From NCBI GenBank assembly GCA_017394805.1, contig JAFPXC010000033.1:16282-80281 (forward strand): 64,000 nucleotides of DNA, in the 5' to 3' direction. The notes beneath the pieces were generated by a model, which saw only the letters and a list, made by a program, of their open reading frames with translations, searched no databases and was not told the origin of the DNA. The position numbers were made by a program, and so were the translations under genes. How positions within the stretch are numbered: position 1 is the first letter of the stretch; each line of letters starts with the position of its first letter. Positions 16,091 through 24,483 of this stretch are shown piece by piece. The stretch comes from Clostridia bacterium (lineage in GTDB: Bacteria; Bacillota; Clostridia; Christensenellales; CAG-1252).

Positions 16091-16118
16091 CAAAAAAAGC
16101 ACCGCGTCGTGCGGTGCT
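16091..16118 (-). terminator. Terminator of the 16.1-17.0 kb membrane protein gene
   Basis: Stem GCACCGC (16099-16105) with GCGGTGC (16111-16117), 5-nt loop, followed on the minus strand by seven T. Confidence 0.88.
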
Positions 16119-16136
16119 TTTCGATTGTCTTTTCGA

Positions 16137-17024
16137 TTATTTGCCGGCGAAGCGTACCGTGCCGTCGGTCACGGAGATGGAGCCAACCGTATTGACGAAG
16201 GTATCCATATCGAATGCCTCGAGTTCTCCGCCGAAGGCGGCGTTGTACCACTCCACGAATTGTTGCGCCATATTTTCCACGGGCAACGGGGTGGCCTTGC
16301 AACTGCCGTCCGCCACGTTCTTGCACGCCAACACGACGATGCCTTTCTTGGTATTGCGCACGTTCATTTCCCCGCCGCAAGTGCCGCAGGTGATGCCGAT
16401 GGCTTCCACTTTCTCTTTCCACTCGGCGTACTCGATGCCGCAATTCTGCACTTTTTCAGCCTCTTGCGAAGCGGCCTCTTTGGGGGCTTCCGTCTCCTCG
16501 GCGGCGGGCGCTTCGGCCGCCGCTTGCTCTTGCACGGGGGCTTGTTGCGCGGGGGCTTGCTGCGCTTGTTGCGCCTGTTGCGCTTGGAAGTCGGCGATAG
16601 CCTGCGCTTGCGCCGCGGCGATGGCCTGTGCCTGTGCCTGACCCAAGGCTTGCGCTTGCTCCTCGAAGGCTTTGTTGCGCTCTTTCTCTATGAGTTCCGC
16701 CTCTTTCTTGGCGGTCTTGGCGTCCTTTCTCGCGAGGTCTGCCAAACTGATACCTTCTTTCTTGCACAGCATTTCCACGTGGCGCATCGTATCGTAACTG
16801 TTGTCGGCGGTGATACGCACGTTGGTGGCGATATTGCAACCGATGAGCATCAACACGCCCAAGCCGATGGCGGCCAAACCGATATACAAGTTGACCGAAA
16901 CGTCGTAGGTTCTGCCGGGGATAGTCATATTGATACCGAACATCACGCAAAAGGCGACGCCGATCACGACGAACAGCACCGCGACGATCATCAAAACAAA
17001 GTTAATGCCGGATTTTCCTTCCAT
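16137..17024 (-). CDS. Membrane protein with Ala/Gln-rich region and zinc ribbon
   Basis: A 295-residue protein of unknown function. Two transmembrane helices (about 9-31 and 46-66) enclose a short loop. A charged, probably helical region (95-145) follows, then an Ala/Gln/Pro low-complexity stretch (145-190), and a C-terminal domain with CGTC (C213, C216) and later Cys at 234 and 242, likely a zinc ribbon. The start has GGAGG six bases upstream; an in-frame GTG-type start nine codons earlier does not. Monocistronic, with a perfect promoter and terminator. Likely topology puts the long C-terminal part in the cytoplasm. It could be a scaffold; no family is recognised. Confidence 0.75.
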   Translation of the reverse strand: MEGKSGINFVLMIVAVLFVVIGVAFCVMFGINMTIPGRTYDVSVNLYIGLAAIGLGVLMLIGCNIATNVRITADNSYDTMRHVEMLCKKEGISLADLARKDAKTAKKEAELIEKERNKAFEEQAQALGQAQAQAIAAAQAQAIADFQAQQAQQAQQAPAQQAPVQEQAAAEAPAAEETEAPKEAASQEAEKVQNCGIEYAEWKEKVEAIGITCGTCGGEMNVRNTKKGIVVLACKNVADGSCKATPLPVENMAQQFVEWYNAAFGGELEAFDMDTFVNTVGSISVTDGTVRFAGK

Positions 17025-17053
17025 AAGTAGCCTCCAAGAGTTTACATACATCT

Positions 17054-17082
17054 ATTATACATATAATAGACGCCTTTGTCAA
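17054..17082 (-). promoter_or_regulatory. Promoter of the membrane zinc-ribbon protein
   Basis: Perfect TTGACA (17082-17077), 17 bp, perfect TATAAT (17059-17054), minus strand. It suggests high expression. Confidence 0.92.
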
Positions 17083-17090
17083 TATACATT

Positions 17091-17978
17091 TTAACAATCC
17101 TTGCGGAATGCGTTTTTAACGGCGCGCATCATCAATACGGTCGCCTCGGACTGCACGGCCAAAAGATTGCAATCCACCTCGCCCGAACTCATCACGAACA
17201 CGGCGTCTCCATCCAACACGGTATGCACGGGACGAATGCACCGCGCGTAGGCGTCGTGCACCGATTTGGCCACCACGTTACACTGGGATTTGGTCAATTT
17301 GGCGTTGGTCACCACACAGCCGATGGTGGTATTCATCCCCGCTATGCCCTCCACGCCGTAGCGCAGACTGCTCTCGATATTCACCTCTTTACCGTCCTTT
17401 GTGACGCCCGCGATCATCGTCTTGGTATCGGGGTCGTACACGTTGCCGAACGCGTTGACGGCCACCACGGCCGCCATCTCCACCGCGCCGATTTTGATGA
17501 CTGCTACGCCCAATCCGCCCTTAGCGGCGTGCGCCATACCCATCAACTTACCCACGGTTGCGCCGCACCCCGCGCCGAAACTACCGCCGATATCCACGAA
17601 GTCGCCCGCGGTTTCGCACGCATACAAGCCCATATCCGCGTCGGGATAGCCGAAGGTCTTGTATTCGAGGTCGTACAACGAAGCGCCGCACACGATGGGC
17701 ACTTTGTACGCGCCCGTATCGTAGCCGTAGCCGCGCTTTTTGAGGTATTGCATCACGCCCGAGCAGGCGTCCAGTCCAAACGCGCTGCCGCCCGACAGCA
17801 CCACGGCGTTTATCTTCTCCACCGTGCATTCGCTGCGCAGTAGGTCGGTCTCTCTCGTCGCGGGGGCGTTGCCCTGCACCGACACCGAAGCGGTCGCGCC
17901 GAACGGCGCCAATACGACGGTCACGCCCGTCCCCAACGATACGTCCTCGAAATGTCCCAATCGAAATGCGTTTAACAT
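17091..17978 (-). CDS. P1/S58-family autoprocessing peptidase (DmpA/NylC-like)
   Basis: A 295-residue N-terminal-nucleophile hydrolase. Hallmarks are LSGGSAFGLDA (residues 61-71), FGAGCGATVGK (134-144) and GMNTTIGCVVTNA (214-226). By analogy with NylC, the precursor should cleave itself between N216 and T217, freeing Thr217 as nucleophile. Family members act on beta-amino or N-terminal peptide bonds or on cyclic amides; the substrate here is unknown. The start used has GGAGGA six bases upstream and overlaps the end of birA by seven bases. It is the last gene of the tyrS operon. Confidence 0.85.
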   Translation of the reverse strand: MLNAFRLGHFEDVSLGTGVTVVLAPFGATASVSVQGNAPATRETDLLRSECTVEKINAVVLSGGSAFGLDACSGVMQYLKKRGYGYDTGAYKVPIVCGASLYDLEYKTFGYPDADMGLYACETAGDFVDIGGSFGAGCGATVGKLMGMAHAAKGGLGVAVIKIGAVEMAAVVAVNAFGNVYDPDTKTMIAGVTKDGKEVNIESSLRYGVEGIAGMNTTIGCVVTNAKLTKSQCNVVAKSVHDAYARCIRPVHTVLDGDAVFVMSSGEVDCNLLAVQSEATVLMMRAVKNAFRKDC

Positions 17979-18685
17979 ATTTCCTCCTTCAGCGACACGT
18001 CTCCCGCCGCTACCATTCGCCGTTTGTCGCCCACCAGGACGACCAACCTGCCGTCGTCCGCCAGATCCACGGCGACGCCCTCCGTGCCGTCGCCGAACAC
18101 GACGGCTCTGCCGATATTGATCAATTTCTCTTTGACCGCCTCTATCAATTCCGCAGGCGTTTGGGCCAACCGCTCGTCCAATCGACAAGCGATGCGCTTT
18201 GCCACTTCGCGGGGGGACGCGTCCGCGCCCTCCAGCCTCATCGAGGTCGCCCGCACGGGCACGCCGCCGAGGTCGTTACGCACGTTGACGCCTATGCCCA
18301 CCACGGCGCGCTTTACGCGGTCGTTTTCCCACACCGTTTCCACCAATATCCCCGCGATCTTGGCGTCGCCCACTCTCACGTCGTTGGGCCATTTGATACG
18401 CGCGTCCAGCCCCCATTCGGCCAAAGCGTCCGCCACGGCCAAAGGTGCCGCCAAATAGTATTTGGCGCTTTCGCGTACGGGCAGGTCGTCCATGCGCACC
18501 ACGCTCATATATACGCCGCCCTCTTCGGACGCAAACGAGCGGCCGTCCCGCCCTTTACCCGCCGTCTGCCGGTCGGCCATCACCACGGTATTATGCACCG
18601 CTTGTAGCCCTTTGGCGTACTCGTTGGTGCTGTCCGTTTCTGCGAGGCGGATCCACCTAATCTTCGTCGCGCGTCGCATACTCAC
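17972..18685 (-). CDS. birA: Biotin--[acetyl-CoA-carboxylase] ligase, monofunctional
   Basis: A 237-residue enzyme that activates biotin with ATP and attaches it to a lysine of carboxyl-carrier proteins. The biotinyl-AMP loop QTAGKGRDGRSF replaces the usual GRGRxGR, and the catalytic KWPND motif and GIGVNV follow, with a small C-terminal SH3-like domain. The N-terminal DNA-binding domain of bifunctional BirA repressors is absent, so it should not regulate biotin genes directly. It overlaps recX by 29 bases (23 if the second ATG is used). Confidence 0.92.
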   Translation of the reverse strand: MSMRRATKIRWIRLAETDSTNEYAKGLQAVHNTVVMADRQTAGKGRDGRSFASEEGGVYMSVVRMDDLPVRESAKYYLAAPLAVADALAEWGLDARIKWPNDVRVGDAKIAGILVETVWENDRVKRAVVGIGVNVRNDLGGVPVRATSMRLEGADASPREVAKRIACRLDERLAQTPAELIEAVKEKLINIGRAVVFGDGTEGVAVDLADDGRLVVLVGDKRRMVAAGDVSLKEEIC

Positions 18686-19265
18686 CGAGACAGGTTTTCA
18701 CCACGTCGTATTCGTAGCCTTGACCGAGCAAATATTTGGTCAATTTGAGCACAAACTCTTCCGTCCACTCTTTTCCGCGCGCTTTGCGCGTCAAGGACAG
18801 CATACATGCGTCGTGCTCGTCGTTGTCTTTGAGATACTTCTCGGCCACGGCGTCCTTAATCCCTTTTTCCCACAGGTCCTGCTTAATGCGGCGGTTGGAG
18901 CGGGTATTATGACACTCCGCGATATAATCTTTGCAGTATTCTTCGTCGTTGATATAGCCGTAATACGCCATTCTCTCCAAGGCGTAAGCGATGGCCTCGG
19001 GCGAAAACCCGCGGTCTTTCAACTTATCTCTCGCCCCTTTTTCGGTGTAGGCGCGCGCGCTCAACGCCGCCAAAACGTAGTGCACCGCGTCCTGCTTCTC
19101 GGCGTCTTTCACCAGTTCGGCAAACGCCGCGCCGTCCACCTCGTCACCTACTTTCAAACGGTTTTCCAGAATGGCTTGATCGGACAACGTGGCGAAATAT
19201 TCGCCGTCCAAAAAGATATCGTAACGCGCCTGTCTTTTGCGCTTATTGATAGCGGTAATGGTCAT
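18657..19265 (-). CDS. recX: RecX-family regulatory protein
   Basis: A 202-residue helical-repeat protein that binds RecA filaments and modulates recombination. Three RecX three-helix repeats can be seen, with YTEKGARDKLKDRGFSPEAI and YGYINDEEYCKDYI as the clearest signatures. The N-terminal part (YDIFLDGEYF) is the beta-hairpin found in Gram-positive members. recA is not in this window. Its start overlaps the stop of yigZ by four bases. Confidence 0.93.
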   Translation of the reverse strand: MTITAINKRKRQARYDIFLDGEYFATLSDQAILENRLKVGDEVDGAAFAELVKDAEKQDAVHYVLAALSARAYTEKGARDKLKDRGFSPEAIAYALERMAYYGYINDEEYCKDYIAECHNTRSNRRIKQDLWEKGIKDAVAEKYLKDNDEHDACMLSLTRKARGKEWTEEFVLKLTKYLLGQGYEYDVVKTCLGEYATRDED

Positions 19266-19888
19266 ACGTACCCCCGGTATTCGTGTCCTTCTATTGCAAA
19301 TTCGACCGTTCCTTTGGAGTATTCCACGAGGTCGAGTCGAAACCCTTCCGCCGCTTCGTCGGGCAATACCACCGTCGCCGTCACGCCGTCCACGTACTCG
19401 GTGGCTTCCACTCTGCCGCCCGCTTTTTGCGCGAGGGCGTTGATGCGCCCGCCGAGCGCGTAGTCCAACTTGACCTTACACACGGCGCTCATCACCATAC
19501 GCACTTTGGTCGCCTCATCCAGAGCGGCGGCCGTCGCGCCGGCGTATGCGCTCACCAAGCCGTTGGCGCCCAACTTTATCCCGCCGAAGTATCGGGTCAC
19601 CACCACCAAAACGTGCGTGACGCCCTTTCTTTTTATCACTTCGAGAATGGGCACGCCCGCAGTACCCGACGGCTCGCCGTCGTCCGAATACTTGCATTGC
19701 ATGCCCATTTCGTCCGCCACCAACGCGTACGTATTGTGCGTCGCGTCGGGATATTGTTTTTTGATCTGCGCCACCTTCTCCAAAGCGTCGTCATAGTCCG
19801 CCACGGGCACCGCAGTCGCTATGAACTTGCTGTGCTTGATGGTGACGACCGAAACGACTTGCTCTTTGATGGTGGTGTATTCGCTCAT
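19262..19888 (-). CDS. yigZ: YigZ/IMPACT-family protein
   Basis: A 208-residue member of UPF0029. The N-terminal IMPACT domain carries [16 protein letters not shown], the [11 protein letters not shown] motif and [17 protein letters not shown]; the C-terminal domain has a ferredoxin-like fold. Eukaryotic IMPACT inhibits GCN2, while the bacterial role is unclear, possibly linked to translation or proline peptide handling. It is coupled by four-base overlaps to tyrS and recX. Confidence 0.93.
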   Translation of the reverse strand: MSEYTTIKEQVVSVVTIKHSKFIATAVPVADYDDALEKVAQIKKQYPDATHNTYALVADEMGMQCKYSDDGEPSGTAGVPILEVIKRKGVTHVLVVVTRYFGGIKLGANGLVSAYAGATAAALDEATKVRMVMSAVCKVKLDYALGGRINALAQKAGGRVEATEYVDGVTATVVLPDEAAEGFRLDLVEYSKGTVEFAIEGHEYRGYV

Positions 19889-21093
19889 TCTACGGTCACT
19901 TTGATATGCGTCTTCTTACCTTTATGCAGCACGAATCCGTTGGCCCGTTGACTATCCGTCAACGCCTCGTCGATTTTGGCGATCTTGTTGCCGTCCACCG
20001 ACACGCCGCCGCCCAATATCAAGCGTTTCGCTTCGCCCTTGCTGGGCGCGAGCCCCGTGGCCACCAGCACGTCCACCACGCTCACGACGTCCTTGCCGAT
20101 GGTGGCGGTGGGCATATTGTCCCCGTCCCCCGCAAAGGCCGCTCTCGCCTGCTGTTGCGCTTTGGCGGCGTCTTCTTCGCCGTGCACGATTTTGGTGATC
20201 TCATAGGCCAACCGCTCTTTGGCGGCGTTCATACGCTCGTCGCGGTATTTCACCAACTCGGCGATCTCGTCCAAAGGCAGGAAGGTCAACAGTTTCAGGC
20301 ACTTCTCCACGTCCACGTCGTCCACGTTGCGCCAATATTGATAAAAATCGTAGGGCGAAGTCTTCTCGCGGTCGAGCCAAACGGCGCCCGACTGCGTTTT
20401 GCCCATTTTCTTGCCTTCCGACGTGGTGAGCAGTTGGAAGGTCATGGCGTACGCGTCCTTGCGCTCCTTGCGGCGAATGAGGTCGGCGCCCGCAAGAATG
20501 TTGGACCATTGATCGTCGCCGCCGCACTCCAGGCAGCAGCCGTATTTTTGGAAGAGCACCAAGAAGTCATAACTTTGCATCAACATATAGTTGAACTCGA
20601 GGAAACTCAAGCCCTTCTCCATACGCGTTTTGAAGCACTCGGCGGTGAGCATACGGTTGACCGAGAACAAACTGCCGATATCGCGGATAAAGTCGATATA
20701 GTTGAGTCCCAACAGCCAATCGGCGTTATTGACCATAATGGCGGCGTTATCACCCTCGAACGAGAAGAAGCGGCTCATCTGCTTGCGGAAGCAATCGCAG
20801 TTGTGCGCAATGACCTCTTTGGTCATCATTTGGCGCATATCCGTGCGTCCCGAGGGGTCGCCCACCATAGCCGTGCCGCCGCCGATGAGGACGATGGGGC
20901 GATGCCCCGCTCTCTGCATATGCGCCATGGCCATCATCGCCAAATAGTGTCCCACGTGCAAACTGTCCGCCGTGGGGTCGAAGCCGATATAAAAACTCAC
21001 CTTTTCGGTGTCCAAAAGCTTGTACAAGTCCTCTTCGAACACGACTTGCTTGATAAATCCTCTTTCGCGTAACGTATCCATCACGTTGCTCAT
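19885..21093 (-). CDS. tyrS: Tyrosyl-tRNA synthetase
   Basis: A 402-residue class I synthetase that charges tRNA-Tyr. The HIGH equivalent is HVGHY (about residues 46-50), the KMSKS equivalent is KMGKT, and a C-terminal S4-like RNA-binding domain (from about 340) carries [16 protein letters not shown]. First gene of tyrS-yigZ-recX-birA-P1 peptidase. Many Firmicutes control tyrS with a T-box leader, but here the promoter lies only about 40 bases upstream of the start, leaving no room for one. Confidence 0.97.
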   Translation of the reverse strand: MSNVMDTLRERGFIKQVVFEEDLYKLLDTEKVSFYIGFDPTADSLHVGHYLAMMAMAHMQRAGHRPIVLIGGGTAMVGDPSGRTDMRQMMTKEVIAHNCDCFRKQMSRFFSFEGDNAAIMVNNADWLLGLNYIDFIRDIGSLFSVNRMLTAECFKTRMEKGLSFLEFNYMLMQSYDFLVLFQKYGCCLECGGDDQWSNILAGADLIRRKERKDAYAMTFQLLTTSEGKKMGKTQSGAVWLDREKTSPYDFYQYWRNVDDVDVEKCLKLLTFLPLDEIAELVKYRDERMNAAKERLAYEITKIVHGEEDAAKAQQQARAAFAGDGDNMPTATIGKDVVSVVDVLVATGLAPSKGEAKRLILGGGVSVDGNKIAKIDEALTDSQRANGFVLHKGKKTHIKVTVE

Positions 21094-21136
21094 CTACGTA
21101 CCTCCTAATGCGCTCGCGCAAATATAATCTTATACT

Positions 21137-21165
21137 ATCATACCATAATCGTTCGTTTCTTGCAA
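21137..21165 (-). promoter_or_regulatory. Promoter of the tyrS operon
   Basis: TTGCAA (21165-21160), 17 bp, TATGAT (21142-21137) on the minus strand. The short 5' UTR ends with GGAGGT before the tyrS ATG. Confidence 0.82.
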
Positions 21166-21205
21166 GCGTTTATCCCCCGAATACGCCAAGTCGCGCAATT
21201 TACAC

Positions 21206-21235
21206 TTTACAATGGGCGCTCGTATGGTATATAAT
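21206..21235 (+). promoter_or_regulatory. Promoter abutting the maf start codon
   Basis: TTTACA (21206-21211), 18 bp, TATAAT (21230-21235). Only six bases separate the -10 from the maf ATG, so the expected start site coincides with the start codon. Confidence 0.8.
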
Positions 21236-21241
21236 AGGTCT

Positions 21242-21796
21242 ATGAGCAAAATCGTATTGGGTAGCGCCTCCCCGAGACGCAAACAACTGCTTGGACGCGT
21301 CGTATCCGACTTCGAGGTACGCCGTTCCTCTGCGGACGAGCGCTGTCTACTGACTTCTCCCGCCCAATACGTGATGTACACGGCCGCCAAAAAGGCAAGG
21401 GGCGTGCGCCTCGCCGAGGGCGAATGGCTCGTCACCGCGGACACCATCGTGTGCCACAAGGGCGCGTTCCTCGGCAAGCCCACTTCGGACGAGGACGCCA
21501 AGCGTATGCTCACCTCGCTCAATCACTCGGTCAACACGGTCTACACGGGCGTTTGTCTTACGGACGGCACGCGGTACGACCTGTTCTTCGAGGCCAGCGA
21601 GGTACGCATAGACATGACGGACGCAGCCATCGACGCCTACGTGTCGGCAGGCTACGCCCGCGACAAAGCGGGTGCCTACGGCATACAGGACCCCACGCTC
21701 ACGGCCACCACGCTGTCGGGCAGTTTGGACAACGTCGTCGGTCTCCCCGTCGAGGCCCTTCGTCGACACCTCGCCGCGTTCGGTTATAAGGAGTAA
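21242..21796 (+). CDS. maf: Maf-family nucleotide pyrophosphatase
   Basis: A 184-residue house-cleaning enzyme that hydrolyses non-canonical or excess nucleoside triphosphates to monophosphates. Signatures are the N-terminal VLGSASPRRKQLL with the phosphate-binding SxSPRR, ADTIV with the catalytic Asp, and GKP followed by the TGVCL strand. The ATG at 21242 begins the conserved strand; an in-frame start 10 codons earlier would fall inside the promoter. The gene seems to make a leaderless mRNA. It is three bases from the next gene, forming maf-mreB-like-coaX. Confidence 0.92.
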   Translation: MSKIVLGSASPRRKQLLGRVVSDFEVRRSSADERCLLTSPAQYVMYTAAKKARGVRLAEGEWLVTADTIVCHKGAFLGKPTSDEDAKRMLTSLNHSVNTVYTGVCLTDGTRYDLFFEASEVRIDMTDAAIDAYVSAGYARDKAGAYGIQDPTLTATTLSGSLDNVVGLPVEALRRHLAAFGYKE

Positions 21797-21799
21797 AGT

Positions 21800-22804
21800 A
21801 TGTGTAAATTGAGTTTAATCGTGGATATGGGTACGTCCAACACGGTCATCGTGGAGCGCAAGCAAGGCCGCGTCGTCGAGGAGCCGACGCTCATCGCCGT
21901 CAAAAAAGTGGGCGGCAAAATGCGCACGGTCGCCGTGGGCAAAGAGGCGTACAAGATGAAGATTTCCAAGCACAAGCCCCAGGACGTGTACTACGTCTAC
22001 CCCGTCAAGGACGGCAACGTGGTCAATTCCGAGGCGGCGTGTCTTATGCTCAAAGCCTTCATCGAGCGCATCACCAAGCCCATGATCGTCCGTCCGCAAA
22101 TCGACGTGATATGCGTCGTCAGTTGCGGTCTGCACACCACCGAACGGCTGGAGTTCGAAAACGTGTTCTATCACCTCGGCATCAAGACGGTCACCTTGCT
22201 CGAAGCGCCCATCGCGGCGGCTTCGTCGGTGGTGACGGGGTGCAGTTTCGTCGTCGTCATGGGCGGCGGCGTCACGGACATCGCCATCGTCAAGGAGAAC
22301 GGCATCGCCACGGGTTGCAGCGTCAGCATTTCGGGCGCGAAGATGCAAGAGGCCATCTACGAGTACGTCTACCGTCACTACAACGTCACCATCAGCCAAG
22401 CCCGTGCCGAGCAACTTCTCAACGAGCGTAGCACGCTCTTTGAGCGTGAGAACGGCGTCACCCTCATTTCGGGCAAGGACGTAGCCACGGGCGACTACAA
22501 AAAGATAGAGATTTCTTCGCAGGACGTGCGCAACGCCATTCTGCCCATCGTCAACGCGTTGGTGGACAGCATCATCGCCATGTCCAAATTGTGCCCCGAA
22601 AACTTGGCGGATTCGCTGAAGCACGGCGGGTTGCAACTGTACGGCGGTCTTTCGGGCATACGCTATCTGGACACCTATCTGACGAATCAACTCAACCTTG
22701 CCGTCGAGGTTCACCCCGACGTTTCGTCTGTGGCGCGCGGCGCGGCCGTATTCTTTGACGACCGTGCGAAACTATACCGTATGATCGGTCTTCGCGGGGA
22801 ATAA
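21800..22804 (+). CDS. MreB-like bacterial actin, divergent
   Basis: A 334-residue actin-fold protein related to MreB/Mbl. Phosphate-1 is VDMGTSNTVIV (residues 8-18), LLEAPIAAA (about 133-141) matches the catalytic-Glu segment of MreB, and YGGLSGIRYLD is the adenosine motif. Phosphate-2 is changed: MreB has DIGGGTT, while here the sequence is VMGGGVTD (153-160), so the conserved Asp is lost. It may bind ATP but hydrolyse it poorly or differently. True MreB genes usually sit with mreC and mreD; here it lies between maf and coaX. Gap to coaX is two bases. Confidence 0.82.
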   Translation: MCKLSLIVDMGTSNTVIVERKQGRVVEEPTLIAVKKVGGKMRTVAVGKEAYKMKISKHKPQDVYYVYPVKDGNVVNSEAACLMLKAFIERITKPMIVRPQIDVICVVSCGLHTTERLEFENVFYHLGIKTVTLLEAPIAAASSVVTGCSFVVVMGGGVTDIAIVKENGIATGCSVSISGAKMQEAIYEYVYRHYNVTISQARAEQLLNERSTLFERENGVTLISGKDVATGDYKKIEISSQDVRNAILPIVNALVDSIIAMSKLCPENLADSLKHGGLQLYGGLSGIRYLDTYLTNQLNLAVEVHPDVSSVARGAAVFFDDRAKLYRMIGLRGE

Positions 22805-22806
22805 TT

Positions 22807-23571
22807 ATGATTCTTGTCATCGACGTAGGCAATACCAATATCAAGCTGGCCCTCTGCTCGCGTGAAGCCATCGTAATGAGCTGGCGCGTCAGCAACCGCA
22901 CGGGGCGCACCGCGGACGAGTTCGGGGTGGAGATCGGCAATCTGTTCGCCACGCGCGGCTATTCGTTCGCCGACGTGGAGGGCGTCATCATGAGTTCGGT
23001 CGTCCCCTCTCTCAACTACACCTTGACGCACGCCTGCAAGTTCTATATGAAGCGCACGCCCATCATGGTGGACTGCACGCTCCGCACGGGGCTTACGTTC
23101 GGCTATGCCGATCCACACTCTTTGGGCGCGGACCGCATCGCCAACGCCGTGGGCGCGGTGTCCCACTACGGCGCGCCCGCCATTGTCGTGGACTTGGGCA
23201 CGGCCTCCACGTTCGGCGTCATCGACCGCAACAAGTGCTTCTTGGGCGGCTGCATCGCCCCGGGCATCAAGACGGGCGTGGACGCGTTGTCCAAGCAGGC
23301 CTCCCAACTGCCTTTGGTCGAACTCACCAAGCCCGCCTCCATCATAGCCGACAGCACCATCACCAACATTCAGGCGGGCGCCATCTACGGCTTCAGCGGG
23401 TTGGTCAAAAGCGTCGTACAGCAAATCAAAGCGGAACTCGGGGACGATACGGTCAAAGTCATCGCCACGGGCGGACTGACCGAACTGTTGAACGACAGCA
23501 CCTTCATCGACGTCTACGACCGCGCGCTTACGCTCAAAGGCCTATTGCAACTCTATCTACTGAACGCCTGA
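22807..23571 (+). CDS. coaX: Type III pantothenate kinase
   Basis: A 254-residue enzyme for the first step of coenzyme A synthesis, pantothenate to 4'-phosphopantothenate. As in the family, it has the ATP-binding DVGNTNIK at the N-terminus, GADRIANAVGA, VDLGTASTFGVI and the GGCIAPGI loop. It is insensitive to CoA feedback and needs a monovalent cation in characterised homologues. coaBC for later steps is encoded on the other strand at 31.2-32.4 kb. Last gene of the operon, followed by a terminator. Confidence 0.95.
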   Translation: MILVIDVGNTNIKLALCSREAIVMSWRVSNRTGRTADEFGVEIGNLFATRGYSFADVEGVIMSSVVPSLNYTLTHACKFYMKRTPIMVDCTLRTGLTFGYADPHSLGADRIANAVGAVSHYGAPAIVVDLGTASTFGVIDRNKCFLGGCIAPGIKTGVDALSKQASQLPLVELTKPASIIADSTITNIQAGAIYGFSGLVKSVVQQIKAELGDDTVKVIATGGLTELLNDSTFIDVYDRALTLKGLLQLYLLNA

Positions 23572-23587
23572 CCGCGTTTCGCAAGGC

Positions 23588-23624
23588 AAAAATACGGCAC
23601 TCCTTTGTGGAATGCCGTATTTTC
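23588..23624 (+). terminator. Terminator of maf-mreB-like-coaX
   Basis: Stem of about 11 bp, AAAATACGGCA (ending 23599) with TGCCGTATTTT (23613-23623), flanked by A and T on both sides; possibly bidirectional with the convergent spoVM-like gene. Confidence 0.85.
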
Positions 23625-23678
23625 GTATGTACGTTACCCCCTTTTTCGCGCCGCCACGGCGCGACGGGATACGCACGA

Positions 23679-23753
23679 TCACTTTTCTTTCCTTTTGAAC
23701 AGGCGCAAAAACGCCTTGACGCACTCGGGCGGATTGATACAAATAAACTTCAT
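23679..23753 (-). CDS. spoVM: SpoVM-like spore-coat anchor peptide
   Basis: A 24-residue peptide beginning MKFICINPPECVKAFLRLF and ending in basic KRKEK. Bacillus SpoVM is 26 residues, starts MKFYTIKLPKFLGG, and folds as an amphipathic helix that recognises the convex forespore membrane and anchors SpoIVA. Here the MKF start, the hydrophobic/polar pattern and the key Pro at position 9 are kept. GAGGAGG lies a few bases upstream. Position is decisive: spoVM follows rsgA-rpe(-thiN) in Bacillus, and here it follows rsgA-rpe on the same strand, 82 bp after rpe. It implies a spore-forming lineage or its relic. Confidence 0.65.
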   Translation of the reverse strand: MKFICINPPECVKAFLRLFKRKEK

Positions 23754-23835
23754 AAAGCCTCCTCGTTTGTAGCAGTATATGCAAAGAGGTTTCGAAGCGT
23801 ACCAAACGAAATATATCCGTCGAGCAACGCCACCC

Positions 23836-24483
23836 TTATTCGCCGCGCAGAATGCGAATGGTCTTCGCGGGATCCGCGCTACGGAACACGCTGCTGCCGC
23901 CCACCACGACGTCCACGCCGCGGTCGGTCATGGACTTGGCGTTTTCTTCGGTCACGCCGCCGTCCAACTCGAGCCGTATATCCCTCCTTGACTCTACGAT
24001 CATGCGGTGGGCCTCGCTGATTTTACCCAGCACTTCGGGGATGAACTTCTGCCCGCCGAACCCCGCGTACACGCCCATCAAAACGAGCATATCTATCCTA
24101 TCCATATAGGGTGCCACCAACTCCAACCCCTTGTCGGGATTGAGCACGAGGCCGCACGCCTTGCCGTTCTTCTTGATGACGTTCAACGCGCCCGCCACGT
24201 CTTGGGACGCGTCGGGGTGAAAGGTCACGATATCCGCGCCCGCGTCGCAAAAGGCCTGCACATACTTCTCGGGCAAGGTGATCATCAAGTGCGCGTCGAT
24301 GGGCAAAGTCGTATGCTTGCGAATGGCCTTGCACATGGGCATACCGAAGGTGATATTGGGCACGAACACGCCGTCCATCACGTCGAAATGGATATAATCC
24401 GCGCCCCAGGCGGTCGCGTCTTCCACGCTCTTGCCCATATTGGCGAAATCGCCGCTCAAAATACTCGGTGCAATCTTAATCAT
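23836..24483 (-). CDS. rpe: Ribulose-phosphate 3-epimerase
   Basis: A 215-residue TIM-barrel enzyme interconverting ribulose 5-phosphate and xylulose 5-phosphate in the pentose phosphate pathway. Typical strands are IAPSILSGDFANMG, HFDVMDGVFVPNITFG with the metal-binding His and Asp, DAHLMI, LELDGGVTEENA and VVGGSSVF for phosphate binding. The start at MIKIAPSIL is preferred over an upstream in-frame start inside rsgA; it overlaps rsgA by eight bases and has GGAGAA upstream. Confidence 0.97.
   Translation of the reverse strand: MIKIAPSILSGDFANMGKSVEDATAWGADYIHFDVMDGVFVPNITFGMPMCKAIRKHTTLPIDAHLMITLPEKYVQAFCDAGADIVTFHPDASQDVAGALNVIKKNGKACGLVLNPDKGLELVAPYMDRIDMLVLMGVYAGFGGQKFIPEVLGKISEAHRMIVESRRDIRLELDGGVTEENAKSMTDRGVDVVVGGSSVFRSADPAKTIRILRGE

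Noticed and set aside
21094..21136. T-box leader for tyrS
   Set aside because: The 5' UTR is only about 40 nt, too short for specifier and antiterminator helices.
23646..23664. GC hairpin CGCGCCG/CGGCGCG as terminator of the spoVM-like gene
   Set aside because: It is followed by A, not T, on the minus strand; the shared hairpin at 23588-23624 is a better candidate.
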